Positions 38,304 to 43,978 of a stretch of DNA of 43,978 bases are shown one piece after another (position 1 is the stretch's first letter; each line of letters begins with the position of its first letter). The translations under genes and the position numbers were made by a program. Below the pieces are notes generated by a model. It saw only the letters and a program-made list of their open reading frames with translations, did not search any database and was not told the origin of the DNA. Source of the stretch: an uncultured Clostridium sp. (GTDB taxonomy: Bacteria; Bacillota; Clostridia; Oscillospirales; Butyricicoccaceae); contig CANEGK010000019.1 of NCBI GenBank assembly GCA_947427035.1, positions 1 to 43,978 of the forward strand, in the 5' to 3' direction.

Positions 38304-38331
38304 CGTTTGAGGCGTTATAAGTCGAGGAGTA

Positions 38332-39063
38332 TCAAAATATAATGTGGATAAGCAGTAGATGCAACGGATAGAAGGCGTAGAAGCTGTATTTGGCTACTGC
38401 GTCTTTTATGCAGCCCCGGGTGCCGTCGTAGAGAAATATGATGGCTGACGTTAGGATTGCTCCGGTCAGTCCATAGGTTGCCATGAGAGGAAATGCGAAG
38501 ATGACCTGTCGGAGTGACTGGGCCGGACAGTTTACCTTATGGCGGGGTTGCCACGGCTCAATGGTCTGACGGCGAAGGATATAGAATATGACTATCATCA
38601 GCACTCCCTGCCATTCATAGTCAGCGCCAATTAGCCAAGCCAGTGATGCCACAAGCAGCATTGCGACAAAGCATATCGGGCCGTGCTCGCACAGTCGGTC
38701 AAAAGCGGCGAGTGCCACGACTCCAAGGGCGAGTGTGAACATAATGTTGTGGGTGCCATCGGCTCCATTCAGCAGATACCACGGCAGTTCACTGATAACT
38801 GCGAAGCCGAGGATTATCAGCAGATAGCGTGTTCGGTTTCGGGTGTTAGCGAACCCTTCGGCTATAAGGAAAGCGAATACCGGGAACGCAATTCTTCCGA
38901 AGCAACGTAGTATTTCATAAGCCGGGGTGCCATGCTCCATAAGGTAGTAGGCGCAATGGTCTCCCAACATCGAGAGGACGGCTATGACTTTCAGTGCGCT
39001 GCCGCTCAATCTGAGCGACAGAGGCACTGAAGATGGTTTGGGTGTGGTGGTGATTGCTTCCAT
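38332..39063 (-). CDS. TraX-family membrane protein
   Basis: 243 residues with about seven hydrophobic segments. TraX family features: GSALKVIAVLSMLGDHCAYY near the start, then CFGRIAFPVFAFLIAEGFAN, RYLLIILGFAVISELPWYLL and YSFYAFYPLHLLLIHII at the end. F-plasmid TraX N-acetylates pilin. In Bacteroidales elements the target is unknown. It follows the coupling protein gene by 12 nt on the same strand. Confidence 0.85.
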   Translation of the reverse strand: MEAITTTPKPSSVPLSLRLSGSALKVIAVLSMLGDHCAYYLMEHGTPAYEILRCFGRIAFPVFAFLIAEGFANTRNRTRYLLIILGFAVISELPWYLLNGADGTHNIMFTLALGVVALAAFDRLCEHGPICFVAMLLVASLAWLIGADYEWQGVLMIVIFYILRRQTIEPWQPRHKVNCPAQSLRQVIFAFPLMATYGLTGAILTSAIIFLYDGTRGCIKDAVAKYSFYAFYPLHLLLIHIIF

Positions 39064-39075
39064 TATTCTGATTGA

Positions 39076-41385
39076 TTATCCCTTGCCTGCGAGGACTCGG
39101 ATTATCTCCTCGACCTCCTGGTTGACACGCTTGAAGTTTCGGTTGAGCATTATTTCTTTTTCTCGCTCGTCCTTGAACTCGTAAATTTTGGGCAACTCAA
39201 CGTAGTGGGCTTCCTCCTGCTTGATTTCGTCCATGTCGAAGTTGGTCTTGCAGAAATACTTGGTCGTCTTGAACTCCTCGGACTGCTCGATGTTGAAGTG
39301 GCTCATCATGCTCTTGTCTGTGGCGGTGAAGTCACGCGCCGCCTGACCCGCGAGCCAGCCCGTAGCCATGTCCGCTATCTTCGCCGCCGGAACGAGGAAG
39401 TCAAGACGTTCCGAGATTTGCGTAGACACCTTTGAATCGTTGATGGTTATCGAGGTCGATGTCTGCTTCGCCTTTCCGAATACGTCATTCTGCGCCCATT
39501 CGAGTGTCTCCTTGTTACGGGCGGCTCCCATGAAGATATTACCGCAGGTGGTGATTATCTTCTGCATACCCACCTTTCCGTAATCAGCCTCCAACTGGGG
39601 AAGTTCCTGAAAACCGAGTGTCACAGCAACCTTGTTGCTTCGGGCTGTACCGATTAGTCGGTCTATCTTGTGGAAATACAGCGTCGGCAGCTCATCGACG
39701 ATGATGCTCACCGGGATGTTTCCCTTGGAATTGACACGGGTAATCAGGCGGTTGAGCACAAGGGCGTTCAGCGAACCGATTACCTGCTCCTTCTCCGGGT
39801 CGTTGGCGATGATGAGATAGCTCGGATTCTGAGGGTCGGAGATTTTGAGGTCGAAATCGTCGCCGGTGAACACCCAGTAGGCTTCGGGAGATACGAGTCG
39901 GGCCGCATTGACACGGAGAGTACCCACCATACCTTCAAGCTGGTCATTAGCCTTGTTCTCGAAGGCAGACTTGAAAGGAGCCATGAGCGAGGCTATCTTG
40001 TCATCCTGCATCAGTATGTCGAAAATCTCCTTGTAGCCGTGACCAAGGAATGAAAGGACGTGCGGCATATCGGAATATTCGCCTGTTATGGTGTCCGGCT
40101 CCACCTCGTTGCCGTGCTCGTCCTCATACCAACAGCGGTCGATTTTCACAGTCTCGCCGGTCCGCTTGGTATAGGAGAAGCCGTTAAGCTCTACGAACAT
40201 ACCGTCCTCGTCAATCGAGAGGTTACGACTCTGGTCATCTATGAAGTCAAGCACGACCTCGCCCTTTTCGTCGATGGCGTTGTAGTCGAACCAGTTGCGC
40301 ATGACAATCTCTAACTTCTTTCCCTCATAGGTGATAAAGCGTTTCAGCTTCTTGCCGTCCTTGAATCCTGTCGGGTGCAGGTTTACAAAGAAATAGATGA
40401 TTGCCGCGAGGAAGTTCTCGGCAGAATTGGTGAAGAACGCCTCCGAGCCGCCTTTCTTCTCACCGCCGCCCTTGTTTAGCGAAGCCAACAGGGTCGCGGC
40501 CGTTTCCGAAGCAGCCGCGAGGTCGGGGATATACTTCCGTTGGATGGGATTAATGCGGTTGGAATACTCCACATCCGTAAAGTTTACGATACGGAAACCG
40601 CAGTTATTCGGCAATTTACCGCTCTTCTTATTCTTGCAATACTGATAGAATAGAGTCTTTGCCAAGGTCGGAAACTTGTAGTCATACACCATCATCGCAA
40701 AACCTTTTGCGCTATGCTGGCGGATGAACGGGTCTATGATACCGAAAGACTTGCCGGAACCCGGTGTGCCGAGTACAATAGTCGCGCGAAACGGATTCGT
40801 GATATTTATGAAACCATTGTGCATCTTGCGTTTATAGTAGTATATCATCGGGATATTCACCGAGTAGGGATTCTCAACTTTCTTTTCCGATTGCTGGAAC
40901 GACTCGTTCTCGAAGTTGAAACGGTCCTCGCCGACACGGTGGTTGTAATACTTGGCGATTCCGTCAAGTCCTTGATGGACGAGCATCGTTCCGGCTATCG
41001 AGCAGAAGGCATATATTATGCGGTTTGCCGGGAAGCCCATCATCTCCATACCGAGGGGTACGCCGTGGAATATGAAGCACAGCCCGACAAGGGTCAGACC
41101 CGCGAGGACGGGATAGATGACCATAGTCTTGACGTTGAACTTCAACGCCTTTTTTGCCTTGGTTCCGATGCAGACCACACAGATGCAGACAAGCTCGATC
41201 ATCTTGCAGCCTGCCACGGAGTTGAACACCTTGAAACGTCCGAGCAGGTCGAGGATGAACTGCGTGATGCGGTTGTCTGCCGTAATCGGCAGATTCATCA
41301 CAATCTCTATTATGAGGAACACATAGATGCAGCTACGGAAGTAGTTGTACATCTGCTGCTGTTCACGGGTTTCTTCAAAAGCCAT
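39076..41385 (-). CDS. Type IV coupling protein (VirD4/TraG-like, MobC of Bacteroidales elements)
   Basis: 769 residues. The N-terminal 150 residues carry membrane segments (YVFLIIEIVMNLPI, later VYPVLAGLTL-like). The ATPase domain has Walker A TIVLGTPGSGKSFGI near residue 208 and Walker B-like VSIIVDELPTLYFHKIDRLI near 565, followed by LGFQELPQLEADYG. The C-terminus ends VNQEVEEIIRVLAGKG. It pumps the relaxase-bound DNA into the transfer channel. It precedes TraX and follows TraO in transcription order. Confidence 0.9.
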   Translation of the reverse strand: MAFEETREQQQMYNYFRSCIYVFLIIEIVMNLPITADNRITQFILDLLGRFKVFNSVAGCKMIELVCICVVCIGTKAKKALKFNVKTMVIYPVLAGLTLVGLCFIFHGVPLGMEMMGFPANRIIYAFCSIAGTMLVHQGLDGIAKYYNHRVGEDRFNFENESFQQSEKKVENPYSVNIPMIYYYKRKMHNGFINITNPFRATIVLGTPGSGKSFGIIDPFIRQHSAKGFAMMVYDYKFPTLAKTLFYQYCKNKKSGKLPNNCGFRIVNFTDVEYSNRINPIQRKYIPDLAAASETAATLLASLNKGGGEKKGGSEAFFTNSAENFLAAIIYFFVNLHPTGFKDGKKLKRFITYEGKKLEIVMRNWFDYNAIDEKGEVVLDFIDDQSRNLSIDEDGMFVELNGFSYTKRTGETVKIDRCWYEDEHGNEVEPDTITGEYSDMPHVLSFLGHGYKEIFDILMQDDKIASLMAPFKSAFENKANDQLEGMVGTLRVNAARLVSPEAYWVFTGDDFDLKISDPQNPSYLIIANDPEKEQVIGSLNALVLNRLITRVNSKGNIPVSIIVDELPTLYFHKIDRLIGTARSNKVAVTLGFQELPQLEADYGKVGMQKIITTCGNIFMGAARNKETLEWAQNDVFGKAKQTSTSITINDSKVSTQISERLDFLVPAAKIADMATGWLAGQAARDFTATDKSMMSHFNIEQSEEFKTTKYFCKTNFDMDEIKQEEAHYVELPKIYEFKDEREKEIMLNRNFKRVNQEVEEIIRVLAGKG

Positions 41386-41398
41386 AGCCTAAATTTTG

Positions 41399-41866
41399 TT
41401 ACAATGGGATTTTCAGACCTATGAGCAGACCGTTCCGGAACGTATCGCCGTGCAGGAAGTTGACGTTGTTCTTCTGGATCAGCGAGAACTCCCAACCGTT
41501 TTGAAAGACGTAATTGTATTCAAACCCGGCTTCCGCGCCGAGGAAGCACTTTCGTTCGACGGCTCCGAACTGCGGCCCGAAACGAAAGCGTAACATGCCG
41601 TTCTTATATCGGGCAAGACGATGCTTGTAGAGGATGCCGCCATCCCAGTAGTATCCTTTCCAGAACTCACCGGGGGACGTGCGCCAGTGGTTGCCGATTT
41701 CACCGAACACTTCCACCGCGTTGCCGTAGGAAAACGAGTGTTCATAGCCGATGGTAGCGTTGAGCGTTGAAGGGGAAAGGAATCCGGTATTGACGGTCAG
41801 TTTTCCCTGGGCGTATGCGCCAGCCGATACGACGGCGCATATGAGAGCGAGGATTATCTTCTTCAT
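41399..41866 (-). CDS. traO: Conjugal transfer protein TraO-like
   Basis: 155 residues. Signal peptide MKKIILALICAVVSAGAYAQ, then LTVNTGFLSPSTLNATIGYE, WRTSPGEFWKGYYWDGGILY and GAEAGFEYNYVFQNGWEFSL. This layout matches TraO of CTnDOT-type systems, an exported component of the transfer apparatus. It lies 9 nt after the end of TraN, as in the conserved traM-N-O order. It ends 13 nt before the coupling protein gene. Confidence 0.8.
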   Translation of the reverse strand: MKKIILALICAVVSAGAYAQGKLTVNTGFLSPSTLNATIGYEHSFSYGNAVEVFGEIGNHWRTSPGEFWKGYYWDGGILYKHRLARYKNGMLRFRFGPQFGAVERKCFLGAEAGFEYNYVFQNGWEFSLIQKNNVNFLHGDTFRNGLLIGLKIPL

Positions 41867-41875
41867 AGTGGCGGG

Positions 41876-42766
41876 TTATTTATAGATGTGGGGCTGATAG
41901 CCATAAGGAATCTTTTTGAGTATGTCGGAATCAAATCCGTCGGCATTGAGAATGTCCTCATACTCAATGGTCAGCGTGATGACGCGACCACTTATCTGGT
42001 TTTCCGAGATTTCGAGGCGAAGCACTTTTTCATCCGGGAAAGTCAGTTTAGGCAATACAAGCACATTGCGGTAATGCTTCTTAAAGCGTTTGGCGAGATT
42101 GAGCGAGTAAGCCGGGGTCAGTTCGATAGTTTGTGAGTTGGTCGCCTTTACCTCCTTCTTGTCAGTCAGCTTGACACGCAGTTCCTCGATGTCGTAAGGA
42201 ATCTTCGTTTTGTTCTGCAATGAGTAGTCGATGAAGAAGTAGTCGCCGATTGAGTAGATGTTGTTGACGATGGCTTTAATGCCATGCTTGGAAGATGTCA
42301 CCTGATTGTACTTACGACCACTGCCATAGACAGCCCATGCGTAACGCGCCATCTCCGATTCCGGCATCGACACCTCGGGATTGATGTAGGACTGCATATT
42401 GCGGTAAGGCACGTTGTGGATCGATGCGGCCCGGGAGGGGGACGAGACGAAAACCACATCATACTGTGCCATGTGTCGCTCACCGATGAGCGTCAGCGTG
42501 GCAAGCAGCTCATTCTCATGGAAGGGCTGCGAATCTGCCTCCATGTCATCCGGGGAGAGCGGCTTGATGCGGACGATGTTATCGGCACACTGGTTGCCGA
42601 CAATCTTAGTGGTCGAAATATCGACAAGCCTGATGTTCTCAGGCATGACGATATGTGTGGTCACGTCAGGATTGACGTAGATTTTCTCCTTGACGGAGGT
42701 CTGGGCTGATGCGCCGCTGACAATGCCGACGGCACATAGGATGGCTGTAAGAATCTTCGATTTCAT
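41876..42766 (-). CDS. traN: Conjugal transfer protein TraN (DUF4138)
   Basis: 296 residues from ATG 42766-42764; a longer frame to 42958 adds a proline-rich stretch with no signal and runs into the TraM gene, so it is rejected. Signal peptide MKSKILTAILCAVGIVSGAS, then THIVMPENIRLVDISTTKIV and a pair of strand-rich modules (KIPYDIEELRVKLTDKKEVK and GRVITLTIEYEDI). TraN is an outer-membrane-associated part of the Bacteroidales transfer channel. Confidence 0.85.
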   Translation of the reverse strand: MKSKILTAILCAVGIVSGASAQTSVKEKIYVNPDVTTHIVMPENIRLVDISTTKIVGNQCADNIVRIKPLSPDDMEADSQPFHENELLATLTLIGERHMAQYDVVFVSSPSRAASIHNVPYRNMQSYINPEVSMPESEMARYAWAVYGSGRKYNQVTSSKHGIKAIVNNIYSIGDYFFIDYSLQNKTKIPYDIEELRVKLTDKKEVKATNSQTIELTPAYSLNLAKRFKKHYRNVLVLPKLTFPDEKVLRLEISENQISGRVITLTIEYEDILNADGFDSDILKKIPYGYQPHIYK

Positions 42767-42800
42767 ATTTGGATAAGTTTTACTTTTGAGTAAAATTTGA

Positions 42801-43978
42801 TTATCTTGCTTCGTCAGAGTTGATGAGATAAACGATTGTGTTGTATTTGATTTTCGCCTTATTCTTGCGGATATTCGCGGAGACGGCGGATGTGGCAGAG
42901 TTATACATATTCTGCAAGGCTTGAAGGGCAATGGCCTCGCCGGATATGCCGGAACCATAGCCGCTTTCAGACTCGAAGCTGATGTTCTGTTGGACGGTGT
43001 TGGCCCCGGCCTCCTTCATGAAGTCGCGGAAAGCTGATTCAGGTACATAGAAACCCTCCATGCCGTCGTTGTCGAATACCGAGAGGTTGACGTTGATAAA
43101 TTTGCCGCCGATAAGGATGCTTGTGATATTTGCTCGTACACGCTGCTGTCCGAAGCCTGTCACAGTACCGTAGAGATACGTTCCCTTCTTCAATCGAGTA
43201 CCGCTTACAGTCACATCATCAAGGAGCTTGAAACGGAGACGAGTTCCTTCATGCGCCTTGGTGGTCTTGTCAATCATAGCGCGAATCAGCGTGGCATCGG
43301 CATTTTCGGTCTCAGAACCAACGGTGTTAAACTTCTCGGCATTTGTATCTTGTGACTTGATAACGAGCTTCGGGCGGTTGCGCTCTTTTTCCTCACGCTT
43401 CGCCTGGGCAATGGAGTCTGCCCGCTGCTTTTTCAGCTTCTCTTCCTCTTCATCCTTACCGAAACCGAGACCTGCCTCGATAGCTTTCTGACGCTCAAAG
43501 CTCCGGCGTTGGATTTCCTCCAACTCACGTGCGAAGTCATCGCCGGAGGAATTACTGCCACCGAAGGAATTGGCATACGGGTCATCGTAGGCGTATGAAT
43601 TGATGTGCCTGCGCGATTCGGCGAGGGAACGTTCCAGTTCCTCCATCTCGCGTTGCTGACGGATGCGTTCGGCTTCTGCGGCATCGAGACGGTTCAGCTC
43701 TTCCTCGGTATAGCCATGGTCTAACTTCTCGTTTTCCACCTTCTCATCGCCGATACCGCCCACTGCTGTAAAGGCATCCTCGTCATCGAATCGTCGTGAC
43801 ATCTCGAAGAGCTTGTTGCCGGCTTCCTCTGCCTTGGCTTCGGGGAGAGTTGTGTTGATGCGGTCTGTCGCCACCTGCTTCTTCTCGTCGTCACCACCGC
43901 CGGAGAAGGTCTGCATGACAAAATATACCAGACAGCACAGCGGTATGAATATCACCACCGGAAAGATATACTTGGGGT
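42801..43978 (-). CDS. traM: Conjugal transfer protein TraM (5' end cut by window)
   Basis: 392 residues are visible and the frame is open at the right edge, where PKYIFPVVIFIPLCCLVYFV precedes the GTG/ATG start options, so the true start lies outside. A single membrane segment at the N-terminus is followed by a long charged coiled region (EEELNRLDAAEAERIRQQRE and EIQRRSFERQKAIEAGLGFG). The C-terminal domain has RLRFKLLDDVTVSGTRLKKG and NINLSVFDN-like strands. TraM is the VirB10-like periplasm-spanning component. It heads the TraM-N-O run. Confidence 0.85.
   Translation of the reverse strand, partial: PKYIFPVVIFIPLCCLVYFVMQTFSGGGDDEKKQVATDRINTTLPEAKAEEAGNKLFEMSRRFDDEDAFTAVGGIGDEKVENEKLDHGYTEEELNRLDAAEAERIRQQREMEELERSLAESRRHINSYAYDDPYANSFGGSNSSGDDFARELEEIQRRSFERQKAIEAGLGFGKDEEEEKLKKQRADSIAQAKREEKERNRPKLVIKSQDTNAEKFNTVGSETENADATLIRAMIDKTTKAHEGTRLRFKLLDDVTVSGTRLKKGTYLYGTVTGFGQQRVRANITSILIGGKFINVNLSVFDNDGMEGFYVPESAFRDFMKEAGANTVQQNISFESESGYGSGISGEAIALQALQNMYNSATSAVSANIRKNKAKIKYNTIVYLINSDEAR

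Noticed and set aside
42767..42958. Extended N-terminus of TraN
   Set aside because: It overlaps the TraM 3' end and would put the signal peptide internally. The start at 42766 gives a standard signal peptide.

Overview
The window holds most of the late region of a Mu-like, contractile-tailed prophage (about 1-29640) sitting inside a Bacteroidales conjugative element (about 29646-43978). The host assignment rests on three things. The promoters match the Bacteroidetes -33 TTTG / -7 TAnnTTTG type (for example 137-166 and 16839-16868). Leaders are A-rich and lack Shine-Dalgarno sites. The transfer genes are of the Bacteroidales TraM/TraN/TraO/TraG type. The phage layout, transposable-phage structural genes plus a diversity-generating retroelement (DGR), resembles the Bacteroides 'Hankyphage' group. 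That is a comparison from memory, not a search. Family (Muribaculaceae, Bacteroidaceae or other) cannot be settled from the window.

Late module 1 (minus strand, 10058 to 1) encodes, in transcription order, terminase small and large subunits, a small basic protein, a gp36-like (DUF1320) protein, the gpD-like hub, the gpV-like spike, a gp25/gp46-like wedge protein, an unknown, two tail-fibre-like proteins with matching C-termini, the DUF935 portal, a MuF head protein fused to a metallopeptidase-like domain, and the start of a gpG-like protein cut by the window edge. A small cysteine protein (175-402) runs against this operon from its own promoter.

Late module 2 (plus strand, 10239-27034) begins with an initiator-like tRNA. 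It continues with protease/scaffold, major capsid protein, endolysin, overlapping spanin-like genes, sheath, tube, a tail chaperone with a -1 frameshift signal (A AAA AAC), tape measure, two small proteins, the DGR (target gene, VR, template repeats, reverse transcriptase), and baseplate gpJ-like, gpI-like and fibre genes. The two modules diverge from a 99-bp mirror-symmetric promoter region (10117-10215). A 41-residue membrane protein is encoded antisense in the gap before the tape measure gene, with a well-formed promoter of its own.

The right end of the phage (27040-29640) carries an adenine methylase, a helix-turn-helix protein, a thymidylate-synthase-superfamily protein with Asp at the pyrimidine-selecting position, a 48-residue ORF, and two intergenic stretches that look like minus-strand noncoding RNA genes. 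Repeated ACGAAACG blocks at 29585-29620 probably mark the transposase-bound right end.

The DGR is unusual. VR, a TR/VR hybrid and the true TR lie in a tandem array with an exact 461-bp period, as expected from unequal crossing-over between TR and VR. All five VR/TR differences are A in TR and G in VR.

The conjugative element carries a TOPRIM/primase-like protein, an ArdC-like antirestriction protein, MutS-I-domain and DUF4099-like proteins, a glucosaminidase, a cargo block (PUA-like, GNAT, YdeI-like, unknown, coiled coil), TraX, a VirD4-type coupling ATPase, and TraO, TraN and TraM (the last cut by the right edge).
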